Shown here one piece after another: positions 8,662 to 15,758 of a stretch of 26,895 nt of DNA (positions are counted from its first letter, which is position 1; each line of letters starts with the position of its first letter). Origin of the DNA: Desulfuromonadaceae bacterium. GTDB taxonomy: Bacteria > Desulfobacterota > Desulfuromonadia > Desulfuromonadales > SZUA-540. The stretch is from contig QKGY01000157.1 in the NCBI GenBank assembly GCA_003250235.1, positions 1 to 26,895 of the forward strand. The letters are read 5' to 3'. The position numbers and the translations under genes are program-made. The notes beneath the pieces were generated by a model. The model saw nothing but the letters and a program-made list of their open reading frames with translations, searched no databases and was not told where the DNA came from.

Positions 8662-9634
8662 TGATAGTTACCTCGGCATCTGAAAGCATTTGCATGTCCT
8701 CCTGAAGATTTCTTCCGTTAACGGTCAGGTAATTGCCCACCATCATGCCGTCGGCTCCCGCCATAAAGATCCAGGATTGGAAATTTCTGAGATTCACTTC
8801 GCGACCGCCGCATACTCTAATGCTTCGGTTCGGCAAAATAAAGCGAAACATGCATATGGCGCGAATACAATCCATCGGAGTCAGATCGCCATGGTGCTCA
8901 AGAGGGGTGCCGGGAATAGGATTGAAAAAGTTAAGGGGAATCGAGTCAACCTGAAGAGCTCGCAACTGAAGAGCTCGCAAGGTATCTGCCAATTCAAAAC
9001 GCTGTTCCATGGATTCACCCAAGCCCAATATCCCGCCGCTGCATACCTTCATCCCTGCTTCCTTGGCCGTCAGGATCGTAGCGATATCGTCATCGTAATC
9101 ATGTGTTGTACAAATAGTGGGGAAAAAGGAGCGTGCGGTTTCAAGGTTGTGGTGATAGGTGAGACAGCCGGCCGAAGCCAGAGCGCTGGCTGTATCCTTC
9201 GATAATATTCCCAGCGATGCCGAAGGGGCGATGGACAACGTTTTTCTAATAATGTGGATAGCCTCAAGAATTCTTTCCAGCTCTGCCCCTTGGGTTATTG
9301 CCGTTCCGCTTGTAACGATACCATAACAGCGTGCGCCTTGTGCTTGGGCTTTTCGGGCGTCCTCAACGATTTCATGGACCGATTTGAGCGGAAACACGGG
9401 AGCTTCCGTTCGGTAGTGTGCCGATTGCGCGCAAAATCGGCAATTTTCAGGACATTGCCCCGATTTTGCGTTGATAATGGCGCACAGAGAAATCGTATCC
9501 CCGCGGTATTTCTCTCTGAGCTTTTGCGCCTCGGCCAGATAACGGGTCAGATCGCTTCCCTTGGCACATAAGATATCCAGGGCTTGTTCTTTTCTAGTCA
9601 ACGTTCTTCCTAATGCAATATCTTTGATCTGCAT
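8651..9634 (-). CDS. bioB: Biotin synthase (radical SAM)
   Basis: This enzyme inserts sulfur into dethiobiotin. The 327 residues carry the radical-SAM motif CPENCRFC (C61, C65, C68), YGIVTSGTAI, CSGGILGLGES, and the C-terminal IRVCGGREVNL with the conserved Arg of the auxiliary cluster region. It is the first gene of the operon, directly downstream of a BirA-type operator. One oddity is a perfect 15-bp tandem duplication (plus-strand 8951-8980) that repeats LRALQ at residues 219-223 and 224-228, just before the conserved VDSIPLNFFNPI strand. Biotin synthases as I know them have a single copy here (ADTLRELxVDSIPLN), so this is probably a five-residue insertion in a helix on the outside of the barrel. 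Nothing else suggests inactivation. Confidence 0.95.
   Translation of the reverse strand: MQIKDIALGRTLTRKEQALDILCAKGSDLTRYLAEAQKLREKYRGDTISLCAIINAKSGQCPENCRFCAQSAHYRTEAPVFPLKSVHEIVEDARKAQAQGARCYGIVTSGTAITQGAELERILEAIHIIRKTLSIAPSASLGILSKDTASALASAGCLTYHHNLETARSFFPTICTTHDYDDDIATILTAKEAGMKVCSGGILGLGESMEQRFELADTLRALQLRALQVDSIPLNFFNPIPGTPLEHHGDLTPMDCIRAICMFRFILPNRSIRVCGGREVNLRNFQSWIFMAGADGMMVGNYLTVNGRNLQEDMQMLSDAEVTINAG
8951..8980. repeat. 15-bp perfect tandem duplication inside bioB
   Basis: The unit CTGAAGAGCTCGCAA occurs twice back to back (8951-8965 and 8966-8980). On the coding strand each copy encodes LRALQ in frame, so the duplication lengthens BioB by five residues without breaking it. Confidence 0.95.
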
Positions 9635-9682
9635 CGGTATTTTCCTTTACGTGTGCTTTTGGGATTTTCCCTACTGGTACTC

Positions 9683-9710
9683 TCTACAAGATGACGAGGT
9701 TGATTGTCAA
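9683..9710 (-). promoter_or_regulatory. Candidate promoter of bioBDA
   Basis: On the minus strand a perfect TTGACA (plus 9705-9710) is followed after 16 bp by TGTAGA (plus 9683-9688). The -35 box lies inside the left half of the BirA operator, so repressor binding would block the polymerase directly. Confidence 0.55.
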
Positions 9711-9735
9711 CCCAAATGCATAAAGCGGTTTACAA
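9704..9735. promoter_or_regulatory. BirA-type biotin operator
   Basis: The inverted repeat TTGTCAACC-N14-GGTTTACAA matches the known bacterial BirA operator pattern TTGTAAACC-N14/15-GGTTTACAA with a single difference in one half. It lies about 70 bp upstream of bioB and covers the -35 box. This predicts repression of bioBDA by biotinyl-AMP-bound BirA that carries an N-terminal helix-turn-helix. birA itself is not in the window. Confidence 0.88.
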
Positions 9736-9779
9736 ATTCTTACAAATACCATTTCTGCTTAGCAAAATCTCATATCGTA

Positions 9780-9808
9780 TTGACAGGATGTTTTAATGAT
9801 GCTAAAAC
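9780..9808 (+). promoter_or_regulatory. Promoter of the first XRE-cupin gene
   Basis: A perfect TTGACA (9780-9785) stands 17 bp before TAAAAC (9803-9808). It lies about 35 bp before the start codon and points away from bioB. Its spacer and -10 are covered by an inverted repeat. Confidence 0.6.
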
Positions 9809-9811
9809 ATC
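9787..9811. promoter_or_regulatory. Inverted repeat, candidate operator for XRE-cupin regulator
   Basis: The perfect palindrome GATGTTTTA-N7-TAAAACATC covers the spacer and -10 box of the promoter just ahead of the first XRE-cupin gene. The position is classic for autorepression. That the neighbouring regulators bind it is inference; I found no second exact copy elsewhere in the window. Confidence 0.6.
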
Positions 9812-9829
9812 ATTTCATTTTTATTTATT

Positions 9830-9834
9830 GGGGG
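9830..9834 (+). promoter_or_regulatory. Ribosome binding site deciding the start of the first XRE-cupin gene
   Basis: GGGGG is only one base from the ATG at 9836 but seven bases from the ATG at 9842. This favours the second start, which also makes the protein the same length as its tandem paralogue. Confidence 0.6.
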
Positions 9835-9841
9835 CATGTCC

Positions 9842-10408
9842 ATGGTAAAAAAACTCATCGGAAAAAAACTCAAGGCGACCCGGCTCAAGAATGACATGAC
9901 CATTCAAGAACTGGCTGAAAGGTCACGGGTCTCGTCCAATATGATTTCCAGAATCGAGAGGGGGTTGACGATTCCCTCTGTGGAAATCCTTGTGAAATTG
10001 GCCAATGCCTTTGGCATGAGTATCAATTTTTTTGTCGAAGAAGCGGAAAAAGGATCCACCATCGTCTATACCCCGAAGGGTAAAGGGGAGCCCATTTTCT
10101 TTTTCGAAGATAAACACCAAATTACCAGTCTCACACAAGGTATTCGCGATCCGAGCTTTACGGTATTTTACGATACCCTTGAAGAGGGGTGCAGCAGCGG
10201 TGAAGGGGGGATGGTCCATACCGGTGAGGAATTTGCGCTGGTGGTCGAAGGAGCCTTGGAGTTTGTCATCGATGGCGACAGGTACGTTCTGAACGAAGGG
10301 GACTCCCTGGTGTTCAAAGCGTCCCTTCCGCATCGCTGGCGCAACATCCACCAAGGGCAGACCCTCGTGCTCTGGGTGGTTTCCCCCGCGCCGCATGTGG
10401 GCCAATGA
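9842..10408 (+). CDS. XRE-family regulator with C-terminal cupin domain (first of pair)
   Basis: This is a DNA-binding transcription factor, probably a dimer. The 188 residues have an XRE/Cro helix-turn-helix at about 10-64 (MTIQELAERS, then recognition region VSSNMISRIERG) and a cupin_2 barrel at about 105-185, with HTGEE in the first motif and PHRW in the second. Cupin domains in such regulators bind small ligands or metals; the effector cannot be told from sequence. The start at 9842 rather than 9836 is chosen from ribosome-site spacing and from the paralogue. Of the first 66 alignable residues, I count 55 identical to the next gene. It is transcribed divergently from bioBDA and may control itself through the palindrome over its promoter. 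No biotin link is evident beyond position. Confidence 0.88.
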   Translation: MVKKLIGKKLKATRLKNDMTIQELAERSRVSSNMISRIERGLTIPSVEILVKLANAFGMSINFFVEEAEKGSTIVYTPKGKGEPIFFFEDKHQITSLTQGIRDPSFTVFYDTLEEGCSSGEGGMVHTGEEFALVVEGALEFVIDGDRYVLNEGDSLVFKASLPHRWRNIHQGQTLVLWVVSPAPHVGQ

Positions 10409-10468
10409 CTGTCGCCGGGATGCCGTTAGATTTTTTATCGAGATAATCGATTTACCTGGAGAGGGTGT

Positions 10469-11035
10469 ATGAGAATCAAGAAGATAGTAGGAAAGAAACT
10501 GAAAGCCATTCGTCTTAAAAACGATATGACGATTCAGGAACTGGCAGAGCGTTCTTTGGTTTCTTCAAATATGATATCCAGGATTGAAAGAGGATTGACG
10601 ATCCCCTCTGTAGAGATCCTGATGAAGTTGGCGGGAGTTTTTGATAAAAGCATCAACTATTTTGTTGAGGAAGTTACCACCACTCATGAAGTTGTTTTTT
10701 CAACTCCCGGAAGCCGGGATAAAACCGTTTACGATGACGAATACAACATGCATACGGAATCCTTTACGTCCGGATTGCGAGATCCGCAGTTTACCTCTTT
10801 TTACTGCACCGTACAAAAGGGAGGGACAAGTGGACGAAAAAATATGTATCATCCCGGCGACGAGTTGATCTACGTGCTTGAAGGATGTATTCGGGTCGAC
10901 ATTGCTGGGGAGGTTTATACCCTGAACCCTGGGGACAGCCTTTCTTTCAAATCACATTTGCCGCATCGCTGGGATAACATCGGCGACGATGACGCCAAAG
11001 TAATCTGGACGCTTTCTCCCTTTACCACGATCTGA
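10469..11035 (+). CDS. XRE-family regulator with C-terminal cupin domain (second of pair)
   Basis: This is a paralogue of the preceding gene, also 188 residues. Its helix-turn-helix is nearly the same (recognition region VSSNMISRIERG identical, with Leu for Arg just before it), while its cupin half has diverged strongly. Cupin landmarks are HPGDE and PHRW. The two proteins therefore probably recognise the same or very similar DNA while sensing different molecules, or they form heterodimers (inference). A good GGAGAGGG lies 5-10 bases before the ATG. The 60-bp gap to the first gene has no terminator; it contains a short inverted repeat, ATCGA-N5-TCGAT, of unknown meaning. The TPR gene follows after 12 bases, so the three genes are probably one transcript. 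Confidence 0.88.
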   Translation: MRIKKIVGKKLKAIRLKNDMTIQELAERSLVSSNMISRIERGLTIPSVEILMKLAGVFDKSINYFVEEVTTTHEVVFSTPGSRDKTVYDDEYNMHTESFTSGLRDPQFTSFYCTVQKGGTSGRKNMYHPGDELIYVLEGCIRVDIAGEVYTLNPGDSLSFKSHLPHRWDNIGDDDAKVIWTLSPFTTI

Positions 11036-11047
11036 CCAGGGGCTTAC

Positions 11048-12286
11048 ATGAGTTTCTTTAAAAACATTTTCACCGGAGGCGATCCTTTGGCGGTTATCCG
11101 AAAAGCTGCCGATCGCAGACAGTGGGCTGATGTGTTATCCCGTTGCGATGCTCTGGACTTAGACCGTTTGAACGCAGAGGAACGTGCGGAGATCGAAGCT
11201 TTGGAAAGAAATGCGGGCGATTCTCTTGCAACCGTCAATCTTGAAGAAGGCAAGGCTTTTCTTCGCGCCGGAGATATGACACGTGCCGCGGATCACCTTG
11301 ATCTTGCGGCTACCCAGGCGCGAACTCCGGGTCTTCTTGATGACATCCGGCACTATCAGGGTCAACTGCGATCTGAGGAATCCACCGCCGAACCTCTGCC
11401 AATGGGTTGCGTGTCGTCTTCTTGTGGGGCGACCTGTTCCGAACCCTCTGTCGCCGTTCTCGGTGATGAGGATGCAGATCTGCCGGCTGAACAAAGACTG
11501 GAACTTATTCTCGCTGGCTATCCTTCGGAATGGGCAGAAAAATATTTTCATGCGGATCCGGTTTTTCTCGAGGGCTTTCTCCTTGCACACGAAGGTCAGG
11601 ATGAGGAGGCCCTTGCTCAGTTCGACAAAGTCTCCCCTGATGCGCGGGATCTTATTTATTATTTCGAGAGGGGGGCTCTGTATGGGCGTCTTGGCCAGGT
11701 CGACAAGGCCGTTGCTGATTTGAAGCGCGCCCTTGAAGAGGCTCCGGCTGCGCGAATCGTCCTCGATATCCTGATCCATTTTGAAAAAATGATGGATGAC
11801 GGTCAGGCGGCTGAAAACCGACTTCTCGAGTTGCTCCGCAATGGCATCGATCCTGGGTTTTGTCATGGTCACCTGGCTGCCATCTACGCGTCCCGCGACC
11901 AAATGGACCCGGCCCTTGAACAGGGCCTGAAGGCATTGTCTGCAGGGACGGGAGATCCTGACGTTATCTACCTGACCGCAACTTTACTGGAAAGACAGGG
12001 GCGGGTAGGGGAAGCAGAAGCTCTCTTTTCCCGATTGTCAGGAAGTGGTTGCGGCAGCATCAATGTGGCTCTTGCCGAATTCTGGCTTCGACAGAAGAAA
12101 AATCTCGACAAGGCATTGGATGCTTTCAAGAAGGCAGCCGGCCATATTTTCCGGACAGCGGAGACCTATCTGGCAAAGGGGTGGGAAAAAGAAGGCGTGA
12201 GGTTGTTAAGCAGTCTCATGGAAAAACCGGACCTCGATGACGCCTTAAAGAAAAGAGGCATGCAATTGCTGGACAGGAATAAATAG
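11048..12286 (+). CDS. Tetratricopeptide-repeat protein
   Basis: This is a 412-residue cytoplasmic protein without signal peptide or membrane spans, built mostly of helical repeats with TPR character (for example residues about 195-230, YYFERGALYGRLGQVDKAVA, and EALFSRLSGSG with neighbours). TPR proteins act as binding scaffolds; no partner or pathway can be named. An unusual cysteine patch, C121, C126 and C130 (CVSSSCGATC), sits in a Ser-rich linker between an N-terminal helical part and the repeats. A ribosome site AGGGG precedes the ATG. The gene follows the second XRE-cupin gene by 12 bases and is probably co-transcribed. Its downstream neighbour has its own promoter. Confidence 0.75.
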   Translation: MSFFKNIFTGGDPLAVIRKAADRRQWADVLSRCDALDLDRLNAEERAEIEALERNAGDSLATVNLEEGKAFLRAGDMTRAADHLDLAATQARTPGLLDDIRHYQGQLRSEESTAEPLPMGCVSSSCGATCSEPSVAVLGDEDADLPAEQRLELILAGYPSEWAEKYFHADPVFLEGFLLAHEGQDEEALAQFDKVSPDARDLIYYFERGALYGRLGQVDKAVADLKRALEEAPAARIVLDILIHFEKMMDDGQAAENRLLELLRNGIDPGFCHGHLAAIYASRDQMDPALEQGLKALSAGTGDPDVIYLTATLLERQGRVGEAEALFSRLSGSGCGSINVALAEFWLRQKKNLDKALDAFKKAAGHIFRTAETYLAKGWEKEGVRLLSSLMEKPDLDDALKKRGMQLLDRNK

Positions 12287-12326
12287 TATTCTCGTCCGGA
12301 ACTGGTTGAAAATTCAAGGCCATCTG

Positions 12327-12354
12327 TTGACACACCCTTTTAATGGAGTATATT
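12327..12354 (+). promoter_or_regulatory. Promoter of the HU/IHF-family gene
   Basis: A perfect TTGACA (12327-12332) is followed after 16 bp by TATATT (12349-12354). It lies in the 204-bp gap after the TPR gene and would give a leader of about 130 nt. I see no known riboswitch or attenuator in that leader. Confidence 0.7.
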
Positions 12355-12490
12355 TTTTTCACAAGAGGTAATCGTTTTAACGTAACGAGCGCTTTACTGA
12401 CCGGTTCATGCAGGAATGGCAGTTTTTCAGGATACATTCAATAAATCACCTCTGGCCTGGGCTGGAGGATTCTGTTATCCGGGAGGCCAT

Positions 12491-12769
12491 ATGAATAAAT
12501 CTGAATTGGTAGAAGCTCTGGCCGGTGAAAAAAATCTGACCTATAAAAAATCAGAGGAAATCGTCAATATCATCTTTGATTCCATGGCGGAAGAGCTCGC
12601 AGAAGGCGGACGCATAGAAATTCGCGGGTTCGGCAGCTTTGTGGTAAAAGACTATAAAGCCTACACGGGGAGAAATCCCAAAACAGGAGAAATCATCCAG
12701 GTCAGCCCCAAAAAGCTGCCTTTCTTCAAAGTCGGCAAAGAATTGAGAGAGCGGGTTGACGACAAGTGA
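12491..12769 (+). CDS. HU/IHF-family DNA-binding protein
   Basis: This is a small nucleoid protein that bends DNA as a dimer. The 92 residues show the family pattern: N-terminal MNKSELVEALA, helix KKSEEIVNIIFDSM, then the DNA-binding arm region IEIRGFGSFVVKDYKAYTGRNPKTGE with the conserved GFGSF and RNPxTG motifs, and a C-terminal helix. Wording is closer to IHF-beta-like members (NKSELVE, EIRGFGSF) than to HU-alpha, but I would not assign the subunit from one sequence. The start at 12491 follows GGGAGG with good spacing. An upstream in-frame start at 12416 would add residues not found in the family. The gene is flanked by its own promoter and terminator, so it is monocistronic. Confidence 0.92.
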   Translation: MNKSELVEALAGEKNLTYKKSEEIVNIIFDSMAEELAEGGRIEIRGFGSFVVKDYKAYTGRNPKTGEIIQVSPKKLPFFKVGKELRERVDDK

Positions 12770-12790
12770 TTTGAAAAACAGGTGTTTTAA

Positions 12791-12820
12791 AAAACCGGGA
12801 GATTTCTCCCGGTTTTTTTT
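12791..12820 (+). terminator. Intrinsic terminator of the HU/IHF gene
   Basis: An 11-bp stem (12791-12801 with 12806-12816, loop ATTT) with a GC-rich core is followed by a run of eight T. It starts about 20 bp after the stop codon. Confidence 0.93.
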
Positions 12821-12919
12821 GTTTACTCTCCGCAGGGATCTTCTATTTCGCACTTCCCAGCCTGCAGTGAAATCGCTTTGCAGCGACTTAAAACACCTCC
12901 CGATTCAGGGCTTTTTGCG

Positions 12920-12948
12920 TTGAAAAAACGGCCCCCATCAGTTATAGT
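12920..12948 (+). promoter_or_regulatory. Promoter of the Na/Pi cotransporter gene
   Basis: TTGAAA (12920-12925) and TATAGT (12943-12948) are 17 bp apart, five of six consensus bases each. They lie about 65 bp before the start codon. Confidence 0.65.
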
Positions 12949-13011
12949 CTCCCCGGTTTTATCCATATCGAATCAATACGCATCCCTCGGGATGAAATGT
13001 AGAGAGGTTTT

Positions 13012-14703
13012 ATGCTTGATGTTTTGCTGAACCAGAAACTCATCTTTGGTCTGATGGGTGGCCTCGGGCTTTTCCTGTTCGGCATGAAAATCATGTCCGA
13101 GGGGTTGCAGAAAATTGCCGGCAACAGGATGCGGAAGATTCTTTCTGCGCTGACGACAAACCGCTTTATCGGAACATTGGTCGGTTTGGCGGTAACGGCG
13201 ATCATTCAGTCTTCCAGTGCGACAACCGTTATGGTGGTTGGCTTTGTCAATGCCGGCTTGATGTCGCTGGTTCAGTCCATTGGCGTCATTCTTGGTGCCA
13301 ATATCGGCACGACGATCACCGCTCAGCTCATTGCATTCAATATAACCGCATATGCGCTGCCGGCCATCGGTATCGGCGCAGGCATGAAGCTTTTCGCCAA
13401 AAACAAAAAATGGGCTTATACGGGTGAGATCCTTCTCGGGTTCGGTATCTTGTTTTTCGGCCTCTCCACCATGAAACATGCCTTTGATCCGGTCAAGACA
13501 AGCACCGAATTCAAGCAATTGTTTACCATGGTCGGGGATCACCATCTGCTCGGCGTTCTGATTGGCACGGTTCTTACCATTATTGTCCAGAGCAGCAGCG
13601 CCACCATCGGGATCACCCTGGCTCTTGCCACCAGCGGCATCATCTCTTTTGAGGCCAGCGTTGCCCTTATCCTTGGTGAAAATATCGGTACGACGATTAC
13701 TGCAAACCTTGCAGCGATCGGAACCAATCTGGCTGCTCGCCGGACGGCATTGGCCCATTTTCTGTTCAACCTTTTGGGCGTCGCCTATATGCTGGCACTT
13801 TTCCCGTTTTTTATGCACATTGTCAATGCGCTCACACCGGGTGATGCCGACTTTATTGTTCAGACCCAGCAGCAGGCTGCAAGCCTGGGGGTTTCTGTCG
13901 GGGACAAACCGTTTATTGCCCGGCACATTGCCAATGCCCATACCCTCTTTAATGTCATCAATACGATTATCTTTCTGCCGATGATCGGCGTTCTGGCCAA
14001 ATTGTCAACGCTGCTTGTCCGAGGCAAAGAAGAAGAGATGGAATTCCATCTCAAATACATCGATAATCGGGTTCTCAATACACCTCCCATTGCGCTAGGA
14101 CAGGCTCGCTCTGAGACGCGTCGCATGGCTCAACTGACTCTTGAGATGCTCGATGATACCGTTACCTTTCTCCTGGATGGCGACGAGAAAAAAATTACCC
14201 CTCTGACCAAAAAAGAAGAGGCTGTTGATTTGCTGCAAAAGGAAATCACCGACTTTCTGGTGGCCTTGTCCCAGCAATCGATTTCTCAGGAAACTTCAAA
14301 GGATATCGCTTCTCTGATGCATATGGTCAATGATTTTGAACGGGTCGGGGACCATTGCGAAAACTTGTGGAACCTGGGGCTCCGTAAGAAAGAACAAAAA
14401 GCGACTTTCTCGGAGATCGCCATGGGTGAGCTTCAGGAAATTGGCGATAAGAGCAAAGCCTTTCTCTCTTTTACGATTCAGGCATTGGAGCGACAGGATA
14501 GCACGATCGGACAGAAAGCCTCCTTTATGGAGGAGGAAATCGATCAATTGGAAGAAGTTTTCCGCAATAACCATATTTCGCGTCTCAATACTAGCGAGTG
14601 TGCCGTAGATCCGGGTCTTATCTTTATCGATATGCTTCATAATTTTGAAAAGATCGGTGATCATACGTTCAATGTGGCAAGGGCAATTACCGGGGAACAC
14701 TGA
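13012..14703 (+). CDS. Na+/phosphate cotransporter with PhoU-like C-terminal domain
   Basis: This inner-membrane protein of the NptA/PNaS family couples phosphate transport to sodium. The 563 residues have an N-terminal membrane part (about 1-330) containing the two inverted family repeats. Each repeat carries the signature QSSSAT (Q66 onward and Q193 onward) followed by GANIGTTITAQ or GENIGTTITAN. The rest (about 350-560) is helical and PhoU-like, with HMVNDFERVGDHCENL and HNFEKIGDHTFN, motifs that in PhoU bind metal and phosphate. Fusion of the transporter to a PhoU domain is common in this family. The ribosome site AGAGAGG precedes the ATG. The gene just downstream encodes a Ppx/GppA phosphatase and starts two bases after this stop, fitting a joint role in phosphate or polyphosphate balance (inference). 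Direction of transport is not certain. Confidence 0.9.
   Translation: MLDVLLNQKLIFGLMGGLGLFLFGMKIMSEGLQKIAGNRMRKILSALTTNRFIGTLVGLAVTAIIQSSSATTVMVVGFVNAGLMSLVQSIGVILGANIGTTITAQLIAFNITAYALPAIGIGAGMKLFAKNKKWAYTGEILLGFGILFFGLSTMKHAFDPVKTSTEFKQLFTMVGDHHLLGVLIGTVLTIIVQSSSATIGITLALATSGIISFEASVALILGENIGTTITANLAAIGTNLAARRTALAHFLFNLLGVAYMLALFPFFMHIVNALTPGDADFIVQTQQQAASLGVSVGDKPFIARHIANAHTLFNVINTIIFLPMIGVLAKLSTLLVRGKEEEMEFHLKYIDNRVLNTPPIALGQARSETRRMAQLTLEMLDDTVTFLLDGDEKKITPLTKKEEAVDLLQKEITDFLVALSQQSISQETSKDIASLMHMVNDFERVGDHCENLWNLGLRKKEQKATFSEIAMGELQEIGDKSKAFLSFTIQALERQDSTIGQKASFMEEEIDQLEEVFRNNHISRLNTSECAVDPGLIFIDMLHNFEKIGDHTFNVARAITGEH
14692..14696 (+). promoter_or_regulatory. Ribosome binding site for a TTG start
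   Basis: GGGGA lies at the end of the transporter gene, eight bases before a TTG at 14705. It is what decides the start of the Ppx/GppA gene over an ATG 60 bases upstream. Confidence 0.6.
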
Positions 14704-14704
14704 T

Positions 14705-15649
14705 TTGCTTGCCTCTATTGATGTCGGAAGCAACACAATCCGATTGCTGATAGGGCAGGTTTCTCAAGGGAATCTTTCGCCTCAACACTATTTTCGCCGA
14801 ATCACACGGTTAGGTGGTGGAATGTCTTTACAGAAGGGTCTGGCTCCAGAATCCATGGAGCGGACCCTTTTTGCCTTGAAGGAAGCTACTTCGTTGATGG
14901 CGCAGGCTGGCGTTGACAGATACCGCGCCGTGGCCACAGAAGCTGTGAGGAAGGCATCGAACAGCCAAGAGTTTCTCGAAAGAGTTCGCCATGAGACAGG
15001 TCTGTGTCTTGAAGTCATTTCCGGAGAAGAGGAGGCGTACCTCAGCTGCCTGGGGGTTCTTGCTGCCATAGAGCCTCAACCACGGCAATGTCTGATTTTT
15101 GATATTGGTGGAGGAAGTACCGAATTTGTGTTTTGGCACGAGAATCAGGTGCGTTTCCGCGCAAGCTATCCCCTTGGCGTCGTGCGACTCTGCGAGGACC
15201 ATTCTGGTATTTCGGCACAAAAGGATTATATCGCTTGCGTGATTCGGAGGTTGTTTGCAGACTTCGATAGGTACGAGGTCAAAAATCAGGTTCTGATGCA
15301 AGAATGCTCCCTTATCGGCACGGCCGGAACGGTTACCACACTTGCGGCCGCCGACCTGAAGCTCCTCCAGTACGATTGGAAATTGGTTAATAATCACATT
15401 CTGGCACATCAGACACTCGTAGACATGCTTGAGACCCTTGAGCTCCTCTCTTCAGAGCAAAGAGAACAGCTCCCAGGGATCGAGCCCGGACGAGGAGATC
15501 TGATTGTACCGGGCTTGTTGTCGGTTTTGTCCATCATGGAAGCATTGGGTCAGGATCGTCTTATCGTCAGTGATTTCGGACTGCTTGAGGGAACCCTCCT
15601 GGATCTCGCCGATTTTCGTCAAAAAGGTCAAATGGTGCGAAATAATTGA
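14705..15649 (+). CDS. Ppx/GppA-family phosphatase
   Basis: This is an exopolyphosphatase or pppGpp phosphatase of the ASKHA fold. The 314 residues contain the phosphate-1 loop SIDVGSNTIRLLIG at the very N-terminus, ATEAVRKASN, GEEEAYLSCLGVL, the phosphate-2 loop DIGGGSTEFVF starting at D133, and GTAGTVTTLAA. Only the N-terminal Ppx/GppA module is present; there is no HD-type C-terminal domain, so it is the short form. I place the start at TTG 14705, because GGGGA is spaced correctly and the family normally begins right before the IDVGSNT loop. The ATG at 14645 would overlap the transporter by 59 bases and add an unrelated leader. Polyphosphate versus pppGpp as substrate cannot be decided here. 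Confidence 0.88.
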   Translation: MLASIDVGSNTIRLLIGQVSQGNLSPQHYFRRITRLGGGMSLQKGLAPESMERTLFALKEATSLMAQAGVDRYRAVATEAVRKASNSQEFLERVRHETGLCLEVISGEEEAYLSCLGVLAAIEPQPRQCLIFDIGGGSTEFVFWHENQVRFRASYPLGVVRLCEDHSGISAQKDYIACVIRRLFADFDRYEVKNQVLMQECSLIGTAGTVTTLAAADLKLLQYDWKLVNNHILAHQTLVDMLETLELLSSEQREQLPGIEPGRGDLIVPGLLSVLSIMEALGQDRLIVSDFGLLEGTLLDLADFRQKGQMVRNN

Positions 15650-15675
15650 CAATTATCCACAGGATATTTTATAGT
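15646..15675 (+). promoter_or_regulatory. Promoter of the iorAB-paaK operon
   Basis: A perfect TTGACA (15646-15651) overlaps the upstream stop codon, and TATAGT (15670-15675) follows after 18 bp. The predicted start of transcription falls near 15682, inside an inverted repeat. Confidence 0.65.
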
Positions 15676-15676
15676 C

Positions 15677-15699
15677 AAAGTCCTCTTTCGATGGACTTT
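15677..15699. repeat. Inverted repeat at the predicted ior transcription start
   Basis: AAAGTCC-N9-GGACTTT lies directly after the -10 box. It is not followed by a T-run, so it is not a standard terminator. It could be an operator or a hairpin at the 5' end of the mRNA. Confidence 0.55.
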
Positions 15700-15758
15700 C
15701 TCCCCCCCAGATAATGTTCAGATTGTGTATTTCAAATCATCGCGGACAAAGGATCCTC

